DNA of 64,000 nucleotides from Algorimicrobium sp002414705 (GCA_963972425.1 CAXAUF010000002.1:84504-148503); one strand, 5' to 3'. Shown: positions 33,747 through 43,914, numbered from the stretch's first letter. Notes: generated by a model from the sequence alone, not told the origin. A program made the numbers and translations.

Positions 33747-35138
33747 ATGTACACATTCTCAAATAAATTAAAGACATTTTCTATCGCGCTAATAATAATT
33801 GGTGCTATAGGTGTTGTTTATGGTTTTATGACATCTCATAAATCTTTTGAAGACGTTGAAACCATGTTAGCAGCGGAAGCTTCCCATGGTGGAGGGCACG
33901 GAGAAGATGCAAATCACGGACAGGAAGCTGGACATGATGTAGCTACAACACACGACATGACAACACAAGTTGATGAACATGGAGAACATGTTGAAGCAGC
34001 AGAAAGTCATGTAGACGAACACGCAAAACATGTACAGCATGTGCAACATCAAATAGCAAATAGACCATGGTCTGCATTATATGTGGCTGCATTTTTCTTT
34101 TTCATGATTGCTCTGGGTGTTTTAGCCTTTTATGCTATTCAATTTGCTGCACAAGCAGGTTGGTCTCCTGTATTATTTAGAGTCATGGAAGGTATTACAG
34201 CTTATGTATTACCAGGTGGTTTAATTGTTTTAGCTATTGCAATAGCTTCTGGAACTATTGGTCATTACAATTTATTTGTTTGGATGGATCCTGAAGTAGT
34301 TGCTCATGATAAACTAATTCAAGGAAAACAAAGTTGGTTGAACCTACCTTGGTTTGCTGTTAGAGGATTAATTTTTATAGCAGGATGGAGTTTATACAGA
34401 TACTTTGCACGTAAATTTTCAATTGCTCAAGATAATGCAGAAGCGGGTGATAATCGTTATTTTAAAAAATCATTTCGTATTGCAGCTGCATTCCTAGTAT
34501 TTTATATTTATACAGAATCTATTATGTCTTGGGACTGGATCATGAGCGTAGATCCACACTGGTTTAGTACATTGTTTGGATGGTATGTTTTTGCTAGTAT
34601 GTTTGTAAGTGGTATTACCGTTATAGCTTTAGTAACTATTTATTTAAAATCTAAAGGCTTATTAACCTTCGTAAATAATAGTCATTTACACGATTTAGCA
34701 AAATTTATGTTTGGTATCAGTATTTTCTGGACCTATTTATGGTTCTCTCAATTTATGCTTATATGGTATTCAAACATTCCGGAAGAAGTAACTTATTTTG
34801 TAACACGTTTCCAAGATTATCAATTACCGTTTTTAGGTATGGTAGTTATGAATTTTGTATTCCCTTTATTATTATTAATGAACAGTGATTATAAGCGTAT
34901 ACCTTGGTTTATTGTAATGGCTGGTATCGTAATATTATGTGGACACTATATAGATATTTTCAATATGATTATGCCAGCAACAGTTGGAGACAGATGGTTT
35001 ATTGGAATACCTGAAATTAGTGCAATATTATTATTTGCCGGTTTGTTTATGTTTGTTGTATTTACAGCATTAACAAAAGCACCATTATTAGCTAAAGGAA
35101 ATCCATTCATTAAAGAAAGTGAGCATTTTCATTATTAA
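33747..35138 (+). CDS. actF: Alternative complex III subunit ActF, NrfD-like, with a His-rich loop
   Basis: A 463-residue polytopic membrane protein paralogous to ActC, with about 10 helices. After the first helix (residues ~11-28) comes a hydrophilic loop, residues 31-105, in which residues 47-101 hold 12 histidines and many acidic residues ('HGGGHGEDANHGQEAGHD' and later 'EHAKHVQHVQHQ'). The rest follows the family pattern ('SIMSWDWIMSVDPHWFSTLFGWYVF'). The loop probably faces the periplasm and could bind metal. It is followed by coxB after 26 bases, so respiratory complex and oxidase genes are co-transcribed. Confidence 0.93.
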   Translation: MYTFSNKLKTFSIALIIIGAIGVVYGFMTSHKSFEDVETMLAAEASHGGGHGEDANHGQEAGHDVATTHDMTTQVDEHGEHVEAAESHVDEHAKHVQHVQHQIANRPWSALYVAAFFFFMIALGVLAFYAIQFAAQAGWSPVLFRVMEGITAYVLPGGLIVLAIAIASGTIGHYNLFVWMDPEVVAHDKLIQGKQSWLNLPWFAVRGLIFIAGWSLYRYFARKFSIAQDNAEAGDNRYFKKSFRIAAAFLVFYIYTESIMSWDWIMSVDPHWFSTLFGWYVFASMFVSGITVIALVTIYLKSKGLLTFVNNSHLHDLAKFMFGISIFWTYLWFSQFMLIWYSNIPEEVTYFVTRFQDYQLPFLGMVVMNFVFPLLLLMNSDYKRIPWFIVMAGIVILCGHYIDIFNMIMPATVGDRWFIGIPEISAILLFAGLFMFVVFTALTKAPLLAKGNPFIKESEHFHY

Positions 35139-35164
35139 AAATTAATTAAAGTAGAGAAGAGACA

Positions 35165-36232
35165 ATGACAGCTTTTTTAACAATTATAATAGTTCTTTTT
35201 ATCGCTATTGCTATTTGGCAAATGGTAAAAATATTTGATCTTGCCCAAGTTGGTGTATCAGATAATCAGGTTGCAAATGAGAACGACAATAAAATGAACG
35301 CCTATTTAATGTTAGGTTTTCTAATATTTATTTATGCCATAACAATCGTTAGTTTCTCATTATGGGGAGATTTACCACTTATGTCAAATGCGGCATCAGA
35401 ACATGGTTCTGACGTTGATAGTTTGATGATAATTTCAATGGTAGTTATCTTTATTGTTCAAACCATAACGCAATTCTTATTACATTACTTTGCCTTCAAA
35501 TATCGTGGTGAAAAAGGGAAAAAGGCATTATACTTTGCTGATAATAACACGTTAGAACTTATTTGGACTGTTATTCCAGTTATCGTTTTAGCAGGATTGA
35601 TTATTTACGGTTTATTTACATGGACGAGTATCATGAACGTTAACGAAGACGATGATCCATTGGTGTTAGAACTATACGCACAACAATTTAACTGGAAAGC
35701 GCGTTACGGTGGAAATGATAATACTCTAGGTCTGGCAAACGTGCGTTTAATTAATCTTGACAATGCTAATATTTTAGGTGTTGATGAAGCAGATCCAAAT
35801 GCTCAAGATGATGTTATTACAACAGAATTGCATTTACCTGTTGGTAGACCTGTTTTAATTAAAATGCGCTCGCAAGACGTATTACATTCAGCTTTTATGC
35901 CACATTTTAGAGCACAAATGAACTGTGTTCCTGGTATGATTACCCAGTTTGGTTTTACGCCTACGGTAACAACTGCAGAAATGAGACAAACACCAGAAAT
36001 GATAGAAAAGGTGGCTAATATTAACGAAATACGTAAGCAGAAAAGTAAAGAATTAGCTGCTAACGGAGAAGTTGCTCTAGACCCTTACGAGTTTGATTAT
36101 CTATTATTATGTAATAAAATTTGTGGTAAGTCACATTACAATATGCAAATGAAAATAATAGTGGAAACCCAAGAGGAATATGATGCTTGGATGGCGGAAC
36201 AAAAAGAATTCAAAGATTCTTTAATTAAGTAA
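35165..36232 (+). CDS. coxB: Cytochrome c oxidase subunit II (CuA)
   Basis: A 355-residue oxidase subunit that receives electrons at a dinuclear copper site. There are three hydrophobic segments before the CuA domain: one at the N-terminus, one near 45-65, and the pair of canonical helices around 85-155. The cupredoxin domain has 'QQFNWKARYGG', 'DVLHSAFMPHFRAQMN' (first His ligand) and 'CNKICGKSHYNM', which preserves the C-x3-C-x3-H-x2-M CuA pattern. A small insertion with 'NINEIRKQKSKELAANGE' lies just before the Cys pair. There is no fused cytochrome c, as expected if ActE delivers electrons directly. Confidence 0.95.
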   Translation: MTAFLTIIIVLFIAIAIWQMVKIFDLAQVGVSDNQVANENDNKMNAYLMLGFLIFIYAITIVSFSLWGDLPLMSNAASEHGSDVDSLMIISMVVIFIVQTITQFLLHYFAFKYRGEKGKKALYFADNNTLELIWTVIPVIVLAGLIIYGLFTWTSIMNVNEDDDPLVLELYAQQFNWKARYGGNDNTLGLANVRLINLDNANILGVDEADPNAQDDVITTELHLPVGRPVLIKMRSQDVLHSAFMPHFRAQMNCVPGMITQFGFTPTVTTAEMRQTPEMIEKVANINEIRKQKSKELAANGEVALDPYEFDYLLLCNKICGKSHYNMQMKIIVETQEEYDAWMAEQKEFKDSLIK

Positions 36233-36266
36233 ATAAAAACGGTTTTAAAAAAGTATATAGAAGATT

Positions 36267-38060
36267 ATGTCAACACACGCAGATACTCACGCACACGACG
36301 ACGATCACGGACATCATCATAAGGAAACATTCGTAACTAAATATATATTTAGTCAGGATCATAAAATGATAGCCAAGCAGTACCTAGTAACAGGTACAAT
36401 TATGGGTGTTATAGGTGTTTTAATGTCTATCATGTTCCGTATGCAAATAGCATGGCCAGAGGAGCCAAACGTATTATTTGAAGCTTTACTTGGTAAGTGG
36501 GCTCCAGGTGGTGTTATGGATGCAGATATTTATTTAGCATTAGTAACTATTCACGGAACCATTATGGTTTTCTTCGTGTTAACAGCTGGTTTAAGTGGTA
36601 CTTTTAGTAACTTATTAATTCCATTGCAAATTGGAGCGCGTGATATGGCATCAGGCTTTCTAAACATGGTATCTTACTGGTTATTCTTCTTATCAAGTGT
36701 AATCATGGTTATTTCGCTGTTTGTAGAAGCAGGACCTGCTGCAGCTGGTTGGACAATCTATCCACCTTTATCTGCATTGCCAATGGCACAAGGAGGATCT
36801 GGTATGGGTATGACTTTATGGTTAGTATCTATGGCTATATTTATTGCATCTTCATTATTGGGATCTTTAAATTACGTAGTAACTGTTATAAACTTACGTA
36901 CTAAAGGAATGTCTATGACACGCTTACCATTAACAATTTGGGCGTTCTTTGTAACGGCAATTATTGGTATTGTTTCCTTCCCAGTACTATTATCTGCAGC
37001 TTTATTATTAATAATGGACAGAAGTTTTGGTACATCATTCTTCTTATCAGATATATTTATTCAAGGTGAAGTATTACATTATCAAGGTGGTTCACCAGTT
37101 TTATTCGAGCATTTATTTTGGTTCCTTGGACATCCAGAAGTTTACATTGTAATTCTTCCTGCAATGGGATTAGTTTCTGAAATTATGGCTACCAATTCAC
37201 GTAAACCAATTTTTGGATATCGTGCCATGATAGCTTCTATTTTAGCCATTGCTTTCCTTTCAACCATTGTTTGGGGTCACCACATGTTCGTATCAGGTAT
37301 GAATCCATTTTTAGGTTCTGTATTTACATTTACAACCTTATTAATTGCTATTCCTTCTGCTGTAAAAGCCTTTAACTGGATTACTACAATTTGGAAAGGA
37401 AATATTCAAATGAATCCAGCCATGTTGTTTTCTATTGGATTCGTTTCTACATTTATTACAGGTGGTTTAACAGGTATTATTTTAGGAGATAGTGCATTAG
37501 ATATTAACGTACACGATACATACTTCGTAATTGCGCATTTCCACTTGGTTATGGGTATATCGGCATTGTATGGTATGTTTGCTGGTATTTACCATTGGTA
37601 CCCAAAAATGTATGGACGTATGTTAAACAAAAAATTAGGGTATATTCACTTCTGGGTAACAGCTATTTGTGCTTATGGCGTTTTCTTTCCAATGCACTTT
37701 ATTGGAATGGCAGGTTTACCAAGACGTTACTATACTAACTCAAACTTCCCATTGTTTGATGATTTAGCAAACGTAAACGTAGTTATTACAATCTTTGCAA
37801 TTATTGGAGGTGTATTCCAATTGGTATATTTATATAACTTTTTCGTAAGTATGTTCTACGGTAAGAAAGCAGAACAAAACCCATGGAGATCTACAACGTT
37901 AGAGTGGACAACTCCAGTAAAACATATACATGGTAACTGGCCAGGTGCTATTCCTCATGTGTATCGTTGGTCTTACGATTATACTAAACCAGGACATGAT
38001 GTTGATTTTGTTATGCAAAATGAACCTTTAAAAGAAGGTGAAGAAGAGTTACATCACTAA
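36267..38060 (+). CDS. coxA: Cytochrome c oxidase subunit I
   Basis: A 597-residue catalytic subunit of an aa3-type heme-copper oxidase with about 12 main helices. It has 'LVTIHGTIMVFFVLTAGLSG' (low-spin heme His), 'FWFLGHPEVYIVILPAMG' (CuB His with the Tyr of the crosslinked pair), 'WGHHMFVSGMNP' (two CuB His) and 'NVHDTYFVIAHFHLVMG' (heme ligands). The first 19 residues contain seven histidines. It ends the act-cox operon, and a strong terminator follows. Subunits III and IV and the assembly genes are 18 kb downstream. Confidence 0.97.
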   Translation: MSTHADTHAHDDDHGHHHKETFVTKYIFSQDHKMIAKQYLVTGTIMGVIGVLMSIMFRMQIAWPEEPNVLFEALLGKWAPGGVMDADIYLALVTIHGTIMVFFVLTAGLSGTFSNLLIPLQIGARDMASGFLNMVSYWLFFLSSVIMVISLFVEAGPAAAGWTIYPPLSALPMAQGGSGMGMTLWLVSMAIFIASSLLGSLNYVVTVINLRTKGMSMTRLPLTIWAFFVTAIIGIVSFPVLLSAALLLIMDRSFGTSFFLSDIFIQGEVLHYQGGSPVLFEHLFWFLGHPEVYIVILPAMGLVSEIMATNSRKPIFGYRAMIASILAIAFLSTIVWGHHMFVSGMNPFLGSVFTFTTLLIAIPSAVKAFNWITTIWKGNIQMNPAMLFSIGFVSTFITGGLTGIILGDSALDINVHDTYFVIAHFHLVMGISALYGMFAGIYHWYPKMYGRMLNKKLGYIHFWVTAICAYGVFFPMHFIGMAGLPRRYYTNSNFPLFDDLANVNVVITIFAIIGGVFQLVYLYNFFVSMFYGKKAEQNPWRSTTLEWTTPVKHIHGNWPGAIPHVYRWSYDYTKPGHDVDFVMQNEPLKEGEEELHH

Positions 38061-38097
38061 AATCCTTTCTTAAAAGAAATAATTTATTAAGATTTTA

Positions 38098-38140
38098 AAC
38101 AAAAAGCCTTTCTACTAATTTAGAAAGGCTTTTTGTTTTT
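38098..38140 (+). terminator. Intrinsic terminator of the act-cox operon
   Basis: A perfect 17-bp stem (38098-38114 with 38121-38137) around the loop CTAATT, with an A-rich left arm and T-rich right arm, 38 bases after the coxA stop. Confidence 0.9.
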
Positions 38141-38229
38141 TGATTAATATCTATCATACACTTCGTATATTTGTTTATCAACTTTCAATTTTGTGTAATA
38201 AATGATTCCTATTTTCATAGGAACTGAAG

Positions 38230-39252
38230 ATGAACGAAAACCTAGACCCTACAAACGATAATTTTTCTCCTGAAGAAAATGATGTTGAAAAAAAATTAAG
38301 ACCCTTATCATTTGATGATTTTACAGGTCAAGAGCAAGTATTGGAAAACCTTCAAATATTTGTTCAAGCAGCCAATGGTCGGGAAGAAGCTTTAGATCAT
38401 ACCTTGTTTCATGGACCTCCAGGTTTGGGTAAAACAACATTAGCACATATTCTAGCTAGTGAATTAGGTGTAAGTATCAAAGTAACATCTGGCCCTGTTT
38501 TAGATAAACCAGGCGACTTAGCAGGACTTCTTACCAACCTAGACGAGCGTGATGTTTTGTTTATTGACGAAATACATAGATTAAGTCCCATAGTGGAAGA
38601 GTATCTGTATTCCGCCATGGAAGACTATAAAATCGATATCATGATTGAGTCCGGACCAAATGCGAGAACGGTTCAAATTAATTTAAATCCATTTACCTTA
38701 ATTGGCGCTACAACACGTTCAGGATTATTAACAGCGCCAATGCGTGCTCGTTTTGGTATTCAAAGCCGTTTGCAATATTATAATACCGAATTATTAACCA
38801 CCATTGTACAACGTAGTGCATCTATTTTAAATGTGCCTATTTCCATGGAAGCTGCTGTGGAAATTGCAGGAAGAAGCCGAGGTACACCACGTATTGCGAA
38901 TGCGTTATTGCGTCGTGTGCGCGATTTCGCTCAAATAAAAGGCAATGGTAGTATCGATATAAAGATAGCTAAATTTGCTTTAGAAGCACTGCATGTTGAT
39001 GCCCATGGTTTAGATGAAATGGATAATAAAATTCTAACCACAATTATCGATAAGTTTAAAGGTGGTCCTGTTGGCATTACAACCTTGGCAACTGCCGTAA
39101 GTGAAAGTGCTGAAACCATAGAAGAGGTTTATGAACCTTTTTTAATTCAACAAGGTTTCATTATGCGCACACCACGTGGTCGTGAAGTTACCGAACAAGC
39201 TTACAAACATTTAGGTCGTGTAAAAGGACCAACACAAGGTGGATTGTTTTAA
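38230..39252 (+). CDS. ruvB: Holliday junction branch migration helicase RuvB
   Basis: A 340-residue AAA+ ATPase that drives branch migration with RuvA. It has 'LRPLSFDDFTGQEQVLENL', Walker A 'HGPPGLGKTTLA', Walker B 'LFIDEIHRLSP', sensor 'IGATTRSGLL' and the C-terminal winged helix ending 'PRGREVTEQAYKHLG'. Full length. It opens a run of genes (P450, queG, maeB, ruvA, sprA) in one direction; ruvA is 4.7 kb away and no ruvC is in the window. Confidence 0.98.
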   Translation: MNENLDPTNDNFSPEENDVEKKLRPLSFDDFTGQEQVLENLQIFVQAANGREEALDHTLFHGPPGLGKTTLAHILASELGVSIKVTSGPVLDKPGDLAGLLTNLDERDVLFIDEIHRLSPIVEEYLYSAMEDYKIDIMIESGPNARTVQINLNPFTLIGATTRSGLLTAPMRARFGIQSRLQYYNTELLTTIVQRSASILNVPISMEAAVEIAGRSRGTPRIANALLRRVRDFAQIKGNGSIDIKIAKFALEALHVDAHGLDEMDNKILTTIIDKFKGGPVGITTLATAVSESAETIEEVYEPFLIQQGFIMRTPRGREVTEQAYKHLGRVKGPTQGGLF

Positions 39253-39278
39253 TAAATCGTGTATTAATTCTATGAATT

Positions 39279-40619
39279 TTGATATCTAACAACCAAATAC
39301 CGACAGTTCCATTAACGAAATTTTTAAAGCATTCGCTAGAAATTCTAAAAAACCCGTTGCCCTTTCACAATAAAAATTTTGTAGAACAAGGGGATGTTTT
39401 TAGATTAAAAATTGGATTTTCCAATAGTGTCGTTTTTATTCGCGATGCAGCTCTTGCAGAATATGTGCTTCAAAAAAATCAAAAAAATTATACCAAATCT
39501 AAAATCCAAACGGAAGATTTGGCTAAATACGTTGGCAAAGGATTATTAACTGCTGAAGGCGAACATTGGAAAAAACAGCGTAAACTCATTCAACCCGCTT
39601 TTCATAAAAAGCAATTGGAGAATCTTTTGCAATCTATTAAAGATGCTATTGTTTTAGAATACACTAAAATAACAGAAAATGAGGTTGTAAATATATTTCC
39701 TATTCTCAACGATTTGGCATTTCAAACAGTAGTCAAGTCCCTGTTTAGTAGTGCAGCCAATCAAGATGATATTAATCGCTTACAATATATCACAGAAGCT
39801 GCTCAAAAAATGTTGGTCAAAGAATTACGACAACCCTATTTAGGATGGTGGTTTAATTTGAGTGGAGAAATTAAAAAGCACACCGATTTAACAGATGAAG
39901 CGCGACACATTTTAAAACGAATTGTCAATGAACGTCGTGAATCTAAAATTAAAGAAAATGATTTGTTAGATATGTTGCTGGATGCCAAATATGATGATGG
40001 TACGTCCATGGAAAAAGAACAGCTTATTGATGAAATTTTAATCCTATTTACAGCTGGACATGAAACCACATCAAATGCACTTACATTTACAACACAATTG
40101 CTCGCATTGCATCCAGAATGGCAAGAACAAATCTTTAGAGAACGTGAAGATTTAAAAAAACAAAGCACCGATTTAATGGATTTGGTAACCAAATCTAAAA
40201 TCTGTCAGCAAGTGGTGGAGGAAGCCATGCGTTTATATCCACCAGCTTACTTTATAGATCGTGTAAATATAAAAGCAGATAGTTTTAATGGATTAGATTT
40301 TGAAGCAGGAGCAAATCTCTTATTTTCGGTTTATGAAATGCATCGTCATCCCGATTTATGGGAGCATCCTAATGAATTTCAACCAGAACGTTTTAATGAA
40401 GGTAGCCGAAAATTCTCATCACAATATTTCCCTTTTGGAGCAGGACCACGAAAATGTATTGGTAATAATTTTGCCATGTTTGAAATGATTATTGCCATTT
40501 CTGAACTTATTTCAATCTATAAAATTCATCCAAATTTTGAAGCGATTGATATTACGCCTCTTATAACCTTAAAACCTAAAAACGCCTTTTTGACTTTTGA
40601 AAAAAGGAATTCATGTTAG
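39279..40619 (+). CDS. Cytochrome P450
   Basis: A 446-residue soluble heme monooxygenase of unknown substrate. The I-helix oxygen-binding motif is 'AGHETTS', the K-helix ExxR is in 'EEAMRLYPP', and the heme-binding loop is 'FPFGAGPRKCIGNNFAMFE' with Cys393. There is no membrane anchor. The start is TTG at 39279: the frame has a stop just upstream and no ATG before the conserved N-terminal part. A five-codon ATG frame (39272) overlaps it. It sits 26 bases after ruvB and overlaps queG by 7 bases, so it is inserted between widely conserved genes. A redox partner is not visible nearby. Confidence 0.93.
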   Translation: MISNNQIPTVPLTKFLKHSLEILKNPLPFHNKNFVEQGDVFRLKIGFSNSVVFIRDAALAEYVLQKNQKNYTKSKIQTEDLAKYVGKGLLTAEGEHWKKQRKLIQPAFHKKQLENLLQSIKDAIVLEYTKITENEVVNIFPILNDLAFQTVVKSLFSSAANQDDINRLQYITEAAQKMLVKELRQPYLGWWFNLSGEIKKHTDLTDEARHILKRIVNERRESKIKENDLLDMLLDAKYDDGTSMEKEQLIDEILILFTAGHETTSNALTFTTQLLALHPEWQEQIFREREDLKKQSTDLMDLVTKSKICQQVVEEAMRLYPPAYFIDRVNIKADSFNGLDFEAGANLLFSVYEMHRHPDLWEHPNEFQPERFNEGSRKFSSQYFPFGAGPRKCIGNNFAMFEMIIAISELISIYKIHPNFEAIDITPLITLKPKNAFLTFEKRNSC

Positions 40620-41539
40620 CAAATAAATCAAAATACAGCGCAATTATTAAAGCCGAAGCCAAAAGACTCGGATTTTTATCTTGTGGTATTAGTCCAGCAG
40701 GTTTTTTGGAAACAGAGGCGCCACGACTTGAAACCTGGCTCAAGAAAAATGCTCATGGCACCATGTCTTACATGGAAAATCATTTTGATAAACGCCTAGA
40801 TCCAACAAAATTGGTGGAAGGCTCTAAAAGCGTTGTGTCCTTATTGTTGAATTATTATCCTTCGGAAATTCAAAAAGATAACACCTACAAGCTGTCTAAA
40901 TACGCTTACGGAACGGATTATCATTTTGTAATAAAAGATAAATTAAAATCACTTTTGCATTGTATTCAAAATGAAATAGGAGACGTTGGAGGTCGCGCTT
41001 TTGTAGATTCCGCTCCCGTTCTGGACAAAGCTTGGGCTGCCAAATCGGGTTTAGGTTGGATTGGGAAACATTCCAATTTATTAACCCAACAAGTAGGCTC
41101 ATTCTATTTTATTGCCGAATTAATTATTGATTTAGAATTAGAATATGATTCCGTTACTACAGATCATTGCGGAACTTGTACCAAATGTATTGATGCTTGC
41201 CCAACGCAAGCCATAACCGAACCTTATGTGGTTGATGGCAGTAAATGTATTTCCTATTTCACCATTGAACTCAAAGAAAACATTCCCACAGAATTTAAAG
41301 GTCAATTTAACGATTGGATGTTTGGTTGCGATATTTGCCAAGACGTCTGTCCATGGAATCGATTTTCAAAAGCACATAGTGAACCGCTTTTCAATCCACA
41401 CCCAGAATTGTTGGACATGACCAAACAGGATTGGGAAGAAATTACCGAAGACACCTTTCGGAAGGTATTCCAAAAATCGGCCGTAAAACGCACGAAATTT
41501 TCGGGACTGAAGCGAAACATTGATTTTATAAGTGAATAA
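40613..41539 (+). CDS. queG: Epoxyqueuosine reductase QueG
   Basis: A 308-residue cobalamin-dependent iron-sulfur enzyme for the last step of queuosine synthesis in tRNA. It has 'MSYMENHFDKRLDP', 'RAFVDSAPVLDKAWAAKSGL' and two ferredoxin-type clusters: 'CGTCTKCIDACP' and 'CDICQDVCPWN'. Length is usual for Bacteroidota (shorter than E. coli, which has a HEAT-repeat tail). It overlaps the P450 gene by 7 bases and precedes maeB after 83 bases with a separate -7 element. Confidence 0.95.
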   Translation: MLANKSKYSAIIKAEAKRLGFLSCGISPAGFLETEAPRLETWLKKNAHGTMSYMENHFDKRLDPTKLVEGSKSVVSLLLNYYPSEIQKDNTYKLSKYAYGTDYHFVIKDKLKSLLHCIQNEIGDVGGRAFVDSAPVLDKAWAAKSGLGWIGKHSNLLTQQVGSFYFIAELIIDLELEYDSVTTDHCGTCTKCIDACPTQAITEPYVVDGSKCISYFTIELKENIPTEFKGQFNDWMFGCDICQDVCPWNRFSKAHSEPLFNPHPELLDMTKQDWEEITEDTFRKVFQKSAVKRTKFSGLKRNIDFISE

Positions 41540-41590
41540 AATTCTATAAAAGTCTCCAGTGTTTTTTTACCATCTTCTAACCGAAACTTG

Positions 41591-41598
41591 TACCTTTG
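41591..41598 (+). promoter_or_regulatory. Candidate -7 promoter element of maeB
   Basis: TACCTTTG fits TAnnTTTG and lies 24 bases before the ATG at 41623. No TTG is seen at the usual -33 distance. Confidence 0.45.
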
Positions 41599-41622
41599 TA
41601 AGTCCTATTTAAATATCTATTT

Positions 41623-43914
41623 ATGAGCAAGCAAAGCAGAAGAAGAGAAGCTTTAGTATATCACGCCAAACCAACACCTGGAAAAATAAAAGTTGTTCCT
41701 ACCAAGAAATACGCTAGTCAACGCGATTTATCTTTGGCTTATTCGCCAGGCGTTGCTGAACCTTGTTTGGAAATTGCAAAAGATATAGACAACGTTTATA
41801 AATACACAACCAAAGGAAATTTAGTAGCCGTTATCTCCAACGGAACAGCTGTTTTGGGACTCGGAAATATTGGTCCTGAAGCGTCCAAACCCGTTATGGA
41901 AGGGAAAGGTTTGCTCTTTAAAATATTTGCCGATATTGATGTGTTTGATATTGAGGTAGATACCGAAGATGTGGAAACATTCATTCAAACCGTGAAAATG
42001 ATTGCACCAACTTTTGGTGGTATTAATTTAGAAGATATTAAAGCGCCTGAAGCGTTTGAAATAGAACGCAGACTAAAAGCAGAATTGGATATTCCTGTTA
42101 TGCATGATGATCAGCATGGAACAGCAATTATTTCGGCAGCCGCTTTGTTAAATGCTTTGGAGCTTGCTGAAAAAAATATTCAAGATGTTCAAATAGTTAT
42201 TAGTGGTGCTGGAGCTGCGGCTATTTCGTGTTCGCGTTTATACCAAGCTTTTGGTGCCACACGTGAGAATATGGTAATGTTGGATAGTAAAGGAGTCATC
42301 CGTCAAGATCGTGAAACTTTAACTACCGAAAAGGCGGAGTTTGCAACACATAGAAAAATAGACACGATTGAAGAAGCTATGAAAAATGCCGATGTCTTCA
42401 TCGGACTTTCCACTTCGGATATTGTATCTCCAGATATGTTATTATCTATGGCAGACAATCCTATTGTTTTCGCTATGGCAAATCCAGATCCAGAAATTCA
42501 ATACGATATAGCCATTGCCACGCGTAAAGATATTATCATGGCAACTGGACGAAGTGATCATCCTAATCAGGTGAATAATGTGCTAGGATTTCCATTTATT
42601 TTCAGAGGCGCTTTAGATGTTCGTGCCACTAAAATCAATGAAGAAATGAAAATGGCGGCTGTTATTGCATTGGCCAATTTAGCCAAAGAAGCGGTTCCAG
42701 AACAGGTTAATATTGCTTATGGTGAAACACGACTAACATTTGGTCGCGATTATATTATTCCAAAACCATTTGATCCACGATTAATTTCGCAAATTCCACC
42801 AGCAGTAGCCAAAGCCGCTATAGAAAGTGGTGTGGCTAAAAATCCAATTACGGATTGGGATAAATATGAAAATGAACTTTTAGAGCGCTCTGGTTCGGAT
42901 AATAAAATTGTGCGCTTACTTTTAAATCGCGCCAAATTAAACCCGAAACGCGTGGTCTATGCAGAAGCAGATCATTTAGATGTGCTAAAAGCAGCACAAA
43001 TTGCACATGATGAAGGTATAGCCATGCCTATTTTATTAGGAAGACGCTCTGTAATTGAAATGCTAAAAGCAGAAATTGAATTTGATGCAGATGTGCCTAT
43101 TATAGATCCAAAATCCGATGAAGAAGAAGATCGTCTAAAATCCTATGCTAAAGTGTATTGGGAACAGCGCAAGCGTAAAGGAATTACGCTATATGCTGCT
43201 GAAAAAATGATGCGCGAGCGTAATTATTTTGCTGCCATGATGGTCAATGAAGGCGATGCAGATGCTTTGATTTCTGGGTTTTCAAGAAGTTATCCTTCCG
43301 TAGTAAAACCTATGTTAGAATTAATAGGTTTGGCACCTGGTTCTACACGTGTAGCAACAACTAATGTGTTGATGACGCAGCGTGGCCCATTATTTTTAAG
43401 TGATACAGCTATAAATGTGAATCCATCGGCTTCCGATTTAACAAAAATTGCTCAAATGACGGCTGGAGTCGTGAAAATGTTTGGAATGGAACCCGTAATG
43501 GCTATGATTTCCTATTCAAATTTTGGTTCTTCAAAAAATCAAACGGCCACTAAAGTTGGTGAAGCGGTTGCGTATTTGCATAAAAGACATCCTAATTTGT
43601 TAGTTGATGGCGAATTGCAAGCCGATTTTGCATTAAATAGCGAGATGCTTCAAGATACTTTTCCGTTTTCTAAATTAGCAGGAAAAAAAGTGAATACTCT
43701 AATATTTCCAAATCTAGAATCTGGAAATATTACCTATAAGTTATTGAAAGAATTAAACCAAGCAGACTCAATAGGGCCTATTATGATGGGTATGCGCAAA
43801 CCGGTTCATATCCTTCAATTAGAAGCCAGTGTGGATGAAATTGTTAACATGACAGCCATTGCTGTTATTGATGCGCAGCAAAAAGAAAAATTAACCGAAT
43901 CACAAAAAGGGTGA
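41623..43914 (+). CDS. maeB: NADP-dependent malic enzyme with phosphotransacetylase-like domain
   Basis: A 763-residue fusion typical of MaeB. Residues ~1-430 are the malic enzyme, converting malate to pyruvate with NADPH formation: 'RDLSLAYSPGVAEPCLEI', 'MEGKGLLFKIFADIDVFDIE', 'HDDQHGTAII' and the nucleotide-binding 'VISGAGAAAISC'. Residues ~431-763 are phosphotransacetylase-like, which in this fusion is usually regulatory rather than catalytic. The gene ends in a 12-bp hairpin that includes the stop codon (43892-43922) without a clear T-run. Confidence 0.97.
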   Translation: MSKQSRRREALVYHAKPTPGKIKVVPTKKYASQRDLSLAYSPGVAEPCLEIAKDIDNVYKYTTKGNLVAVISNGTAVLGLGNIGPEASKPVMEGKGLLFKIFADIDVFDIEVDTEDVETFIQTVKMIAPTFGGINLEDIKAPEAFEIERRLKAELDIPVMHDDQHGTAIISAAALLNALELAEKNIQDVQIVISGAGAAAISCSRLYQAFGATRENMVMLDSKGVIRQDRETLTTEKAEFATHRKIDTIEEAMKNADVFIGLSTSDIVSPDMLLSMADNPIVFAMANPDPEIQYDIAIATRKDIIMATGRSDHPNQVNNVLGFPFIFRGALDVRATKINEEMKMAAVIALANLAKEAVPEQVNIAYGETRLTFGRDYIIPKPFDPRLISQIPPAVAKAAIESGVAKNPITDWDKYENELLERSGSDNKIVRLLLNRAKLNPKRVVYAEADHLDVLKAAQIAHDEGIAMPILLGRRSVIEMLKAEIEFDADVPIIDPKSDEEEDRLKSYAKVYWEQRKRKGITLYAAEKMMRERNYFAAMMVNEGDADALISGFSRSYPSVVKPMLELIGLAPGSTRVATTNVLMTQRGPLFLSDTAINVNPSASDLTKIAQMTAGVVKMFGMEPVMAMISYSNFGSSKNQTATKVGEAVAYLHKRHPNLLVDGELQADFALNSEMLQDTFPFSKLAGKKVNTLIFPNLESGNITYKLLKELNQADSIGPIMMGMRKPVHILQLEASVDEIVNMTAIAVIDAQQKEKLTESQKG

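Noticed and set aside
39836..40192. 118-codon minus-strand frame in the P450 gene
   Set aside because: It is a Ser/Cys-rich antisense reading across the I-helix region of an intact P450.
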